Shown: piece by piece, positions 9,214 to 16,701 of the stretch | Numbering within the stretch: the first letter of the stretch is position 1 | How the letters are laid out: each line of letters begins with the position of its first letter | Assembly (NCBI GenBank): GCA_013823135.1 | Contig: PNLP01000002.1 | Coordinates: 186,001-250,000, forward strand | From: Planctomycetaceae bacterium | GTDB taxonomy: Bacteria > Planctomycetota > Planctomycetia > Gemmatales > Gemmataceae | Reading direction: 5' to 3' | DNA length: 64,000 nucleotides | The notes under the pieces: model-generated | Databases searched by the model: none | What the model saw: only the letters and a program-made list of their open reading frames with translations | Told to the model about the DNA's origin: nothing | Program-made: the position numbers and the translations under genes

Positions 9214-9488
9214 GAGTGGTTCCCGATAGGGAGATTGAGGTAGGTGACGAGAACGTCGCAGTTCCAATGAGCCAACCTGACAAGAATGAGCGAGCCTCCG
9301 TGAATGTGTTTGTAGGGGCAGCCCGCCGACCACGCAAATCCAAACACCAGAACAACTCGCAAGAATGTGCGGAGTGATCGGGTTCGGACCTGTCGTTCGT
9401 TGCAACTCTCGCGGCTCATCAATATCTTCTGCCGTGCGACGAACTCTCTTCCAGGTTCAATTCGTTCCTCACAATTCAGGAGGTGACC

Positions 9489-10457
9489 GTGTCGGTGATT
9501 GAGACGCGGGAACTCCGCAAAACCTACGGCCGCATTCAGGCACTCAAGGGCGTGTCCTTGAGGGTCGAGAAGGGCCAGATCTACGGCTTGCTCGGCCAGA
9601 ACGGCGCGGGCAAGACGACGCTCATCAAGATACTCCTGGGCATCACCCAACTCACCGATGGCGATGCCCGCTTGCTCGACGCACCTGCAGGCAACACAGC
9701 CGTTCGCGCCCGCGTGGGTTACCTGCCCGAAGACCACCAGTTCCCGGGCTACCACTCCGCGTATTCGCTGATGGACTTCTACGGCCAGCTTTACGGCGTC
9801 AGTCGGGGCGATCGCAGACAGAAGATCCCCGCGACGCTGGAACTCGTTGGCATCGCGGGCCGGATGCATTCCAAGATCAAGACGTACTCGAAGGGGATGA
9901 AGCAACGGCTCGGCATCGCTCAGGCGTTGTTGCACGACCCGGACGTGATCTTCCTCGATGAACCGACCGACGGCGTGGACCCCGTTGGCCGCAAAGAAAT
10001 CCGCGCGTTGATGGCGACACTCAAGGATCGCGGGCACACGATCTTCCTGAACTCGCACCTGCTCGGCGAAGTGGAACTGATCTGCGACCGCGTCGCGATC
10101 TTGCAGCGTGGCGAGCTCGTTCGCGAAGGGACGATTGCCGAACTGACCGCGCAGAAAGGCGTCTTCGAGCTTGGCCTCGCGCCGAGTCAGGCATTCCCCG
10201 AACACGAGGCGAAAGCACTGGGGTATCCCGTGCGCGCCCTGAACCCGACCGCGACGCTGTGGGAAGTGGGGCTGACCGACGGGCAGACCATCGACCCGCT
10301 CGTGCGGATGCTGGTCGAGAAGGGGCTCAGCCTGCGACACCTCGTCGAGAAGAAAGTCACGCTTGAAGACGTGTTCATGTCGGTGGTCGAGGGTGCCGAG
10401 CCGGGCACGGATCGCCGCGAACGCAAGGCAACGGCAGTGGGAGGGAGCGACCGATGA
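9489..10457 (+). CDS. ABC exporter ATPase subunit (322 aa)
   Basis: Energises export by the permease encoded next to it. Walker A is GQNGAGKTT, the signature YSKGMKQR, Walker B VIFLDEPTDG, and the switch histidine lies in FLNSHLLGEVE. An AGGAGG ribosome site at 9478-9483 places the start at the GTG at 9489 with 5-nt spacing; a GTG at 9483 overlaps that site and is less likely. The extra C-terminal 100 residues after the ABC domain are typical of the CcmA/NatA/DrrA class. The gene overlaps the permease by 4 nt (ATGA), so the two are translationally coupled. Confidence 0.95.
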   Translation: MSVIETRELRKTYGRIQALKGVSLRVEKGQIYGLLGQNGAGKTTLIKILLGITQLTDGDARLLDAPAGNTAVRARVGYLPEDHQFPGYHSAYSLMDFYGQLYGVSRGDRRQKIPATLELVGIAGRMHSKIKTYSKGMKQRLGIAQALLHDPDVIFLDEPTDGVDPVGRKEIRALMATLKDRGHTIFLNSHLLGEVELICDRVAILQRGELVREGTIAELTAQKGVFELGLAPSQAFPEHEAKALGYPVRALNPTATLWEVGLTDGQTIDPLVRMLVEKGLSLRHLVEKKVTLEDVFMSVVEGAEPGTDRRERKATAVGGSDR

Positions 10458-11872
10458 CGCAGTTCCTGGCAATTTTACGCGACTCCTTCCGTGAAGCCGT
10501 CGATGGCTTCGTGATTTACGCCATGCTCGGGCTCTCGGCTCTCACGATACTCATCGTCGGGAGCATGTCGTTCACGCCGGTTGCGCCACAGGAGGCGATG
10601 GGGAAGATCGCCAGTCGCTTCAGCATCATCGTCCCCGAGCGCGGGCGTAGTCGTTCTGTCAGTTTCGGCACCAGTGGCGAGTTTAAGGCGTCGGACGTGA
10701 CGACTGCGGGGAGTGGGTACAAGTTGCGGCTCACGGTGACGGGGCACGCGGAGAAGAAAAGCACCGATGACGGCAAAACCGTTCCGGACCTGACCAACGG
10801 CGATTCATTCCGGTCCGCGGTGGCACAGTGGATCGGCAAGAGCGGTCAGTCGATGTCGATTGACCCGAGCGGAAAAGCTAGCAAGAAGGGCGGCGGGGGC
10901 AAGAATGTCGAGGTCTCCATGCCCACGCAACCGACGGCCGAGGAACAGCGAGCCGTGACCACCGCACAGATGGAAGAGTTCCTGGTCAACCAGTTCGCGA
11001 TGCAAGGCGGAATGACCGCAACCGTGAAGCGGATCACGGATGGGGTCGCGGAACCGACGTATGCGTTCGATGTAACCACCGCCGGCGGTTCGGGCGTTCG
11101 CGGCTGGCCGCACAAGGTGGAGATCTTCTTCGGTGCCGTGAACATCAGCGACGAGGCACCGCTCGGGATGGTGTTGTGGGGGATCGAGGATCAGATCATC
11201 AACGGCATGGGAGCGGGCGTGGCCCTGCTCATCAGCATCATCATGACGGCGTTCTTCGTGCCCAACATGATCCGCAAGGGAAGCGTCGACCTGCTCATTT
11301 CCAAGCCGATCGGGCGAACGCCGCTACTGGTCTACAAGTACATCGGCGGACTGACGTTCATCTTCCTGGTCTCGACGGTCACGGTGGGCGGAATCTGGCT
11401 GGCGATCGCGTTGCGGTCGGGCTTCTGGGACCCCACCTTCCTGGTGCTGATCCCCGTGCTCACATTCACGTTCGCGATTCTGTACTCGATCTCGGTGATG
11501 GTGGGCGTGCTGACACGCAGCCCGATTGTCGCCATGCTCGCGACGATGGGGAGCATGTTCTTTTTCTGGATCGCCGGCTTCGCGAAGAGGTGGGCGGACA
11601 GCAAACGAAACGACAACGAAGTGGGCAGCACGCCCGAATGGTTGTTCATGGTGATCGACACGATCAACACGATCATGCCGCGCTACAAGGATCTCGACAC
11701 CATCACCAGCAAGCTGATCGCGGACGGGACGCTAACCCCTGCCGAGACCCGCATGGTGGGGCTGGCCTCGTTGGAGTATCCCTCGGGAATCGAGACGTTT
11801 GGCGTGTCGCTGGCGTTCATCGCGGTGATGCTGGCGATTGCCTGCTGGAAGTTCAAGCGCCGCGATAGCTAA
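10454..11872 (+). CDS. ABC-2 type exporter permease (472 aa)
   Basis: The membrane partner of the preceding ATPase, joined by an ATGA overlap. One helix lies at about residues 18-38, followed by a soluble periplasmic domain of about 200 residues. Five to six further helices then follow (MGAGVALLISIIMTAFFV, YIGGLTFIFLVSTVTVGG, FLVLIPVLTFTFAILYS, IVAMLATMGSMFFFWI, SLAFIAVMLAIACW). A single N-terminal helix with a large ectodomain and a C-terminal membrane block is the GldG/NosY-like arrangement. The substrate is unknown. The gene ends 22 nt before the stop of the convergent pxpB, inside which a repeat element lies. Confidence 0.9.
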   Translation: MTQFLAILRDSFREAVDGFVIYAMLGLSALTILIVGSMSFTPVAPQEAMGKIASRFSIIVPERGRSRSVSFGTSGEFKASDVTTAGSGYKLRLTVTGHAEKKSTDDGKTVPDLTNGDSFRSAVAQWIGKSGQSMSIDPSGKASKKGGGGKNVEVSMPTQPTAEEQRAVTTAQMEEFLVNQFAMQGGMTATVKRITDGVAEPTYAFDVTTAGGSGVRGWPHKVEIFFGAVNISDEAPLGMVLWGIEDQIINGMGAGVALLISIIMTAFFVPNMIRKGSVDLLISKPIGRTPLLVYKYIGGLTFIFLVSTVTVGGIWLAIALRSGFWDPTFLVLIPVLTFTFAILYSISVMVGVLTRSPIVAMLATMGSMFFFWIAGFAKRWADSKRNDNEVGSTPEWLFMVIDTINTIMPRYKDLDTITSKLIADGTLTPAETRMVGLASLEYPSGIETFGVSLAFIAVMLAIACWKFKRRDS

Positions 11873-11877
11873 CCAAC

Positions 11878-11947
11878 TTGGCGAGCCGTGCCAATCATGG
11901 CACGGGCTCTTGCGACACACCCGTGCAATGACTGGCACGGCTCGCCA
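11878..11947. repeat. GGCGAGC-ended inverted repeat overlapping the pxpB 3' end
   Basis: Arms GGCGAGCCGTGCCA (11880-11893) and its exact complement (11933-11946), 14 nt each, enclose an imperfect inner pair around CACGGG / CCCGTG. The right half encodes the last residues and stop of pxpB. The outer seven bases are shared with five other elements in the window. Confidence 0.8.
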
Positions 11948-12608
11948 CAATCAGTCTTTCGCCTTCCAATTCCCGAAACTGTGCTGAGTCGATCCGATCG
12001 AAACGCACCACGTCGCCCACTCGCAACGGGAAGAAGCCTGCGGCCACATCCACGATCACCAGTGGCGTGCGGCCAATCAGGTTCCAGCCACCCGGTCGCG
12101 GCAGCGGGTAGATCCCCGTTTGCCGACCCGTTAGCCCGACGCTCCCCGGATCCACACGCACACGCGGACTCGGCAGCCGACCCACGCCACACAGTTTCTC
12201 GGGGAGGTAACCCATGTACGGGAACCCCGGCACGAACCCGATTGCGTAAATCGTGAACTCGGTTGTGGTGTGGAGCCGAATCACCTCATCGGAGGTGAGG
12301 CCGGTCTGTTCGCACACGCGGGGCATGTCGGGCGCGAACTCGTAGCACACGGGAATCACTACACTCTGTGGCGAGCGGAGTGGCGTGAGCCCCCCGAGAT
12401 TCTCGTTGCTCGCCAGAAGCCACGCAGTCACGTCCGTCGTTCCAATCTGGTCCGCATCGAAGAACACGCCAACGCTGCCATACGCGGGGACCACGTCCTG
12501 AAGCCACGGCGGGTTCGCGGTCCGCACGGCAGCCGCGAACCGCACGGCCGCCGCTTCGTCCGCACAGTACGCGAGAACGGCCTGATCGCCGAGCGGCTTC
12601 AGTTTCAC
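11895..12608 (-). CDS. pxpB: 5-oxoprolinase subunit PxpB (KipI/allophanate hydrolase subunit 1 family)
   Basis: One subunit of the ATP-dependent 5-oxoprolinase that opens pyroglutamate to glutamate, which normally needs PxpA and PxpC as well. The 237-residue protein shows the family landmarks: LKPLGDQAVLAYC at the start, the FTIYAIGFVPGFPYMGYLP block, LPSPRVRVDPGSVGLTG, and RPGGWNLIGRTP. The last dozen residues after GERLIVA are encoded by an inserted inverted-repeat element and are not typical of the family. No pxpA or pxpC lies nearby, so either these are elsewhere or the protein has a KipI-like regulatory role. It is divergent from the sigma factor gene. Confidence 0.92.
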   Translation of the reverse strand: MKLKPLGDQAVLAYCADEAAAVRFAAAVRTANPPWLQDVVPAYGSVGVFFDADQIGTTDVTAWLLASNENLGGLTPLRSPQSVVIPVCYEFAPDMPRVCEQTGLTSDEVIRLHTTTEFTIYAIGFVPGFPYMGYLPEKLCGVGRLPSPRVRVDPGSVGLTGRQTGIYPLPRPGGWNLIGRTPLVIVDVAAGFFPLRVGDVVRFDRIDSAQFRELEGERLIVASRASHCTGVSQEPVP

Positions 12609-12722
12609 CGATCGCCTCGGAAAATTGCCTGTGTGATGGGACGCTTCGCAGTGTAAAACGGATGCGAGCCGGGAACAACCATTTGCCTGAAATCCGTCAG
12701 CCTCGCGGGCGTCTTATCACCG

Positions 12723-13214
12723 ATGGGACCAGAACAGCTAGCCGAACTGGTGGATCGATACGGTGCGGCGCTTGTGCTGTACGCCCGGCAGTGGTGCGAT
12801 TCCCCCGAAGACGTGGTTCAGTCGGCAATGCTGAAGTTGGTTCGCGTCACTGTGCCGCCCGACAACCTTGTCCCGTGGCTCTACCGCGTGGTGCGGAACG
12901 GTGCCATCGACGCGAGCCGTGCCGCCCGCCGCCGCCACAAGTACGAGGCCGCGGCCGCCGAGAACGCCCCGAAGTGGTTCTCGCCGAGCTACGACCCCAC
13001 GGGGCTCGATGCCCGGAGTGCGGGCCTCGCCCTCGCGGACTTGCCACCCGAAACCCGCGAGATCATTGTGATGCATCTGTGGGGCGGGCTGACGTTCGAG
13101 CAGATCGCCCAGGCTGTCGGAAGTTCTGCTGCGACGTGCTACCGTCGATATGCTGCCGGACTGGATACCCTTCGCCACAAACTCGGGGCAGACATCCCCG
13201 CGAAAACGAAATGA
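12723..13214 (+). CDS. ECF-type RNA polymerase sigma factor (163 aa)
   Basis: An alternative sigma factor. Region 2 covers about residues 5-70, with YARQWCDSPEDVVQSAMLKL and PWLYRVVRNGAIDASRAARR. Region 4 covers about 100-150, with LPPETREIIVMHLWGGLTFEQIAQ followed by the helix GSSAATCYRRYAAGLDTLR. Its length is normal for ECF factors. It overlaps the next gene by 4 nt (ATGA), so the pair is co-translated, and the small membrane protein downstream probably modulates it. Confidence 0.93.
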   Translation: MGPEQLAELVDRYGAALVLYARQWCDSPEDVVQSAMLKLVRVTVPPDNLVPWLYRVVRNGAIDASRAARRRHKYEAAAAENAPKWFSPSYDPTGLDARSAGLALADLPPETREIIVMHLWGGLTFEQIAQAVGSSAATCYRRYAAGLDTLRHKLGADIPAKTK

Positions 13215-13483
13215 AAGACGCTGCTCCTACTCCTGACATGCCCACCACACCCGACCCGCTGGCGCTCGCGCTATCGAAGCTCGATCCAGCCCCGCACGGG
13301 TTTAACCGCGACTCGCTCATGTTCCAGGCGGGTCAGGCGTCGAAGTTGAACGCGCTGGCATTCTGGCGAGCGACCGCGGTGATTGCCACCATCGCGGCTG
13401 GCGTCTTCGCCACGCTGTACTTCACACGCCCCACGAAGATCGAACACATTGAGCGTCAGGTGGTCGTGGAGCCGAACAAATAA
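13211..13483 (+). CDS. One-TM protein coupled to the sigma factor (90 aa), possible anti-sigma partner
   Basis: Starts at the ATGA overlap with the sigma gene. Residues 1-45 are soluble and contain DPLALALSKLDPAPHGFNRD, a pattern I associate with small proteins next to planctomycete ECF sigma factors. One membrane helix lies at about 50-72 (FWRATAVIATIAAGVFATLY), followed by a charged tail. No zinc-binding anti-sigma motif (HxxxCxxC) is present. Co-translation suggests that it tethers or tunes the sigma factor; this is inference. Confidence 0.75.
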   Translation: MKDAAPTPDMPTTPDPLALALSKLDPAPHGFNRDSLMFQAGQASKLNALAFWRATAVIATIAAGVFATLYFTRPTKIEHIERQVVVEPNK

Positions 13484-13503
13484 TTGCAACTGGCTCGGCC
13501 ACC

Positions 13504-13845
13504 TTACTCGGCCAGCAGATCGACCAGTTGCTTCAGGTGCTGCATCCCGCCAACTTCACGGGCCAGGTCTTTCACCCGGATGACAACCTCGACCGGGTTC
13601 TTGGCACCCGTCTTGCGTGACGACTCGGCGACGAGTGCTCGCTTCACCTTCCGGTTCGCCTGCTTCTGCTTGCTGCGAACGTAGTACACCATCGTCGGCG
13701 TGACCTTGATCCCCGACTCGGCAAGCGTCGAGATAACTTCGCGGGATGTCGCCTTGGGGTTCTTGGCGAAGACCCCGCGGACCGCTTCCGACTTGTTCGA
13801 GGACTCGCCGTTGTTTGAGTCACCTTCGGCCTTGATCTTAGCCAC
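13504..13845 (-). CDS. Small basic HTH-like protein (113 aa), possible DNA-binding regulator
   Basis: A lysine/arginine-rich protein. Residues 18-60 (SEAVRGVFAKNPKATSREVISTLAESGIKVTPTMVYYVRS) read as a winged or simple helix-turn-helix: two short helices with a TSREV turn and a putative recognition helix around VTPTMVYYV. The basic stretch KQKQANRKVKR follows, then a helix with a C-terminal leucine pattern (LKQLVDLLAE) that may dimerise. I know similar small proteins from Gemmataceae without assigned function. Directly upstream lies an array of CTTAGA motifs including a 16-bp perfect palindrome, so autoregulation is an attractive inference. It is convergent with the sigma partner gene. Confidence 0.7.
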   Translation of the reverse strand: MAKIKAEGDSNNGESSNKSEAVRGVFAKNPKATSREVISTLAESGIKVTPTMVYYVRSKQKQANRKVKRALVAESSRKTGAKNPVEVVIRVKDLAREVGGMQHLKQLVDLLAE

Positions 13846-13882
13846 GTTATCTCCCGAGGTGTGCTGAGTGACGTGTTGTCAT

Positions 13883-13951
13883 CTCTAAGATCTTAGAGTA
13901 TCAGTTCGAACCTTAGAAGTCTACCTTAGAACCTTAGACTTCCATCTTAGA
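13883..13951. promoter_or_regulatory. CTTAGA motif array with 16-bp palindrome
   Basis: The AT-richer divergent gap between 13845 and 14043 holds a perfect palindrome, CTCTAAGATCTTAGAG (13883-13898), and then CTTAGA repeated at 13912, 13925, 13933 and 13946, mostly as ACCTTAGA. Five same-strand copies in 60 nt with 8-20 nt steps suggest an operator array. The base composition contrasts sharply with the GC-rich flanks. The likely ligand is the adjacent small HTH-like protein (inference). Confidence 0.6.
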
Positions 13952-14042
13952 CAATTCATATCACATCGTGCCGAGCCCGCGTGAGCGTGGTTGGAGACCA
14001 CTGCAACACCCCACTCGCCTCGCCCGCCCGTATCATTCCTGT

Positions 14043-14909
14043 ATGGTCGAACACCTGCGTACACTCCGTCTTGCCGCGTGGCTCGGCTGGCAGCTCGAAA
14101 CGAACTGGGCCAGTGCGTGGCTGTTTGCCGTGTACATGCTCATCAAGCCCGTGTGCGGGTCGCTCATGCTGGTGTGCATGTTCTACGCCGCACGCAGCGC
14201 CGCAGGGGCACGCGTGCCCGCCGAGTTCATGCCTTACCTCTACATCTCGAACGCCTGCTACGGGCTTGTCGGCACCGTGATGTTCGGCCTCAGCTACGCC
14301 GTCGTTCGCGATCGCGAGCACTACCGGATGCTGAAGTACATTTACATCAGCCCGGCACACTTCCAGACGTACTTCCTGGGTCGCGGTGCCGCACGGGGGC
14401 TTGAGGGCACGGTCGGCGGCGTGCTGAACGTCGGCGTCGGCCTGTTCCTGTTTTCCGAACTTCGCGCCTCGGTCGGCATCGACGTACCCTGGCTCATCGC
14501 TTACCTGCTGATCGGCAGTGCGATGCTCTGGGCGTGCGGTATGATCCTCGCCGGCGCGTGCTTGAACATGTCGCGGAACGGGATGTTCCTGAGCGAAGGA
14601 ATTGCGGGCGTTGTCTACCTCCTCAGCGGCGTTGTCTTCCCGTTGAAGGCATTGCCGGAGTGGGTGCAACCGATCTCGCTGAGCCTGCCAACGACGTACT
14701 GGCTGGAAGGAATGCGACGAGCGATTCTGGGGACTGAGGCGTTGCCCGAGCAACTCCGTGGGCCGCTCTCGGACTGGAGCAACAACGAACTTGCATTGAT
14801 GCTCCTGGCGACGACGGCCATGCTCGTCGTTCTTGCCCAACTTTTCTGGCGGTGGAGCGAACGCCGGGCCTGGCGAAATGGGAAACTGGAAGAGAACGCG
14901 GGCGTCTGA
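14043..14909 (+). CDS. ABC-2 type transporter permease (288 aa)
   Basis: A six-helix membrane protein of the ABC-2 family starting MVEHLRTLRL. Conserved features are the amphipathic N-terminal helix, FMPYLYISNACYGLVG, the cytoplasmic loop VVRDREHYRMLKYIYISP, which is the typical coupling-helix region, and GVVYLLSGVVFPLKALPEWVQPIS near the C-terminus, as in DrrB/NodJ-like exporters. No ATPase gene is adjacent, so it must pair with one encoded elsewhere. The open frame extends to 13968, but that extension is Arg-rich and unlikely to be translated. Confidence 0.88.
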   Translation: MVEHLRTLRLAAWLGWQLETNWASAWLFAVYMLIKPVCGSLMLVCMFYAARSAAGARVPAEFMPYLYISNACYGLVGTVMFGLSYAVVRDREHYRMLKYIYISPAHFQTYFLGRGAARGLEGTVGGVLNVGVGLFLFSELRASVGIDVPWLIAYLLIGSAMLWACGMILAGACLNMSRNGMFLSEGIAGVVYLLSGVVFPLKALPEWVQPISLSLPTTYWLEGMRRAILGTEALPEQLRGPLSDWSNNELALMLLATTAMLVVLAQLFWRWSERRAWRNGKLEENAGV

Positions 14910-14921
14910 CCTGAAGTGAAG

Positions 14922-14941
14922 GGGCCGCCTCGTGGCGGCCC
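14922..14941. terminator. Hairpin between convergent permease and DUF1501 genes
   Basis: A perfect 8-bp stem (GGGCCGCC / GGCGGCCC) with a TCGT loop starts 12 nt past the permease stop and lies 20 nt from the DUF1501 stop. Its position suggests a bidirectional terminator. No T tract is seen. Confidence 0.55.
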
Positions 14942-14961
14942 GCCAACTACTTATCTCGGCA

Positions 14962-16362
14962 TCAAACCAGTTCGCGAATCGGATCGCCGAAGGGTAGCAT
15001 CGGCATCGGGCGACCGCTGCCGTCGAGGAACGCCGTTCCGTTGTAGTCGATGTGCAGGTGCTGGAAGACCGTTGCCCAGAGGTCGTTCGGCGTCATGGGG
15101 CGATCTTTCGGCACTTCCGCGCGGGATGTCGTCGAGCCCACCACAACGCCCGTCTTGCACGCGCCACTGACGAGGATGCTCTGAGCTTGCGGCCAGTGAT
15201 CGCGGCCAGGCTGTTTCACCTTCGTCTGCGTTCCCGTCGAGTATTCGATCTTCGGCGTGCGGCCGAACTCCCCTGTTACGACCAGCAACACTCGCTTATT
15301 GAGCCCACGGGTATACAGGTCTTCAATCAACGCCGAGATGGCCTGATCGAGGAACCCGAGCTTGTACTGGGTGTCGTCGAAGATGTGGCAATTGACGGCG
15401 TGCGAGTCCCAGTTGTAACAGTGGTTTTGCTTCATCGCTTCGCCCGGCGGCGTCGCGTTCTCCATCACGACCGTTACCCAACTGGCCCCGTGTTCCACCA
15501 ACCGACGAGCCATCAGCGCCCGCTGGCCGTAGCGGTGACGGCCGTAGCGATCACGGAGTTTGCCCGGTTCCTTCGAGAGATCAAACGCGACGCGGGCGGT
15601 GTCCTTCGTCACGAGATCGAGCGCCCGATTCCGGAGCGGGTCGATCGCTCGGGCACCGTTCGTCAGGTCCGTTCCATTCAGCGGCTTGTCGAGTTGGTTC
15701 AGCAGCGAGACGCGGTCGCCGAGTTTCGTCTCGGCACCGGCGACCGGTGACAGACCCCGCACCTCGAACTTGGCCTCGGAAGGGTCACCCCAGACGGTGA
15801 ATGGATGCGATTGCGGCCCGAGGTACGCGGAGCCGAAGCTGAACGTGTCGATCCCCTGTCGCCCACCATCCACCACGGAGATGTAATTCGGGATCGCCGA
15901 GCGCTTCCCTTTCCACACTTCCGCGGCCATCGAGCCGACCATCGGCGTGTCGTTCACGAACCCGGCCGGCTGAAGCGGGTCGCGACCCGTGAGGAATCGC
16001 TTGTGGCCGCCGCCGTGGTCGGCGAACGTGTGCGCGATGGATCGAATGATGCTGTACTTATCGGTCACCTTTGCGAGTTGTGGCAGGTGCTCGCAGATCT
16101 GGATGCCTGGCACGTTCGTCTGAATCGGGTTGTACGGCCCGCGATACTCCAGCGGGGCGTCCGGCTTCAGGTCGAAGGTGTCTTGATGCGGTGGGCCGCC
16201 GGGTAGCCAGACGAAGATGACCGCCGGGTCGTTGGTGGTGTGGTCGGCGCCGCGTGCCTTGTGTGCGAGTGCGGGACCGAACGCGGCCGAGGCCACGGCA
16301 ACGGACCCAAACTTCAGCGCATCCCGGCGGCTTGGGCCGGTGCAATTGCGATTGGAGATCAT
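14962..16362 (-). CDS. DUF1501 (sulfatase-fold) Tat-exported protein (466 aa)
   Basis: Starts MISNRNCTGPSRRDALKFG, a twin-arginine signal with cleavage near ALAHKARGA. The DUF1501 family has an alkaline-phosphatase/sulfatase-like fold and is massively expanded in Planctomycetes. Visible landmarks are VIFVWLPGGPPHQDTFDLK, SIAHTFADHGGGHKRFLTG, VVTGEFGRTPKI and GRDHWPQAQSILVSG. These proteins usually pair with DUF1549/DUF1553 or DUF1592 cytochromes, but no such partner adjoins this gene. The function is unknown; extracytoplasmic action is well supported by the signal. Confidence 0.93.
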   Translation of the reverse strand: MISNRNCTGPSRRDALKFGSVAVASAAFGPALAHKARGADHTTNDPAVIFVWLPGGPPHQDTFDLKPDAPLEYRGPYNPIQTNVPGIQICEHLPQLAKVTDKYSIIRSIAHTFADHGGGHKRFLTGRDPLQPAGFVNDTPMVGSMAAEVWKGKRSAIPNYISVVDGGRQGIDTFSFGSAYLGPQSHPFTVWGDPSEAKFEVRGLSPVAGAETKLGDRVSLLNQLDKPLNGTDLTNGARAIDPLRNRALDLVTKDTARVAFDLSKEPGKLRDRYGRHRYGQRALMARRLVEHGASWVTVVMENATPPGEAMKQNHCYNWDSHAVNCHIFDDTQYKLGFLDQAISALIEDLYTRGLNKRVLLVVTGEFGRTPKIEYSTGTQTKVKQPGRDHWPQAQSILVSGACKTGVVVGSTTSRAEVPKDRPMTPNDLWATVFQHLHIDYNGTAFLDGSGRPMPMLPFGDPIRELV

Positions 16363-16461
16363 CTGCGACGGGCTCCGCGTGGGCGGGTGAGTAGGCAGGT
16401 GAAGTAAAGAATACTCGAACGAGTGCAGCGGGTCAAACGCGCAGACTCATCATGTTTGGCG

Positions 16462-16480
16462 GTTGCCCCAGCGGGGCAAC
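16462..16480. repeat. CCCC-AGC-GGGG hairpin
   Basis: Stem GTTGCCCC / GGGGCAAC with loop AGC, within the 339-nt gap 16363-16701 upstream of the DUF1501 gene. The same stem core and AGC loop recur at 28992-29010 and 39026-39052. The rest of the gap before the B-type repeat at 16604 shows no gene. Confidence 0.6.
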
Positions 16481-16603
16481 AACCACAATGGGAGACACCC
16501 GGCCGGATTTCTCCTGCACCGGGTGCCTCGCCAGCGGAACTGGATGAGGAACACCCCCACCCACTTATTAAACTGCGGGAACGGGGGAACTTGCGCCTGG
16601 CAC

Positions 16604-16695
16604 GTTTCGAGTTTCGAGTTCAACGTTTCGAGTTAACGACCAAGCCCTGACTTCCTCTGTATTCAACTCGAAACGTTGAACTCGAAACTCGAAAC
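16604..16695. repeat. Inverted pair of CTCGAAA tandem repeats
   Basis: Arms 16604-16634 and 16665-16695 match over 31 nt and are themselves built of the tandem unit TTCGAGT / ACTCGAA. The right arm ends 6 nt before the stop of the MacB-like permease. A second copy of the same design is at 30545-30636. Confidence 0.8.
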
Positions 16696-16701
16696 TCGAA
16701 A

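Noticed and set aside
9141-10472. A 443-residue minus-strand frame
   Set aside because: Antisense to the ABC ATPase, which has all catalytic motifs; the minus frame has none.
13883-13951. Possible CRISPR array
   Set aside because: The CTTAGA repeats are only 6-8 nt with spacing of 8-20 nt and no spacer-sized units; no cas genes are present.
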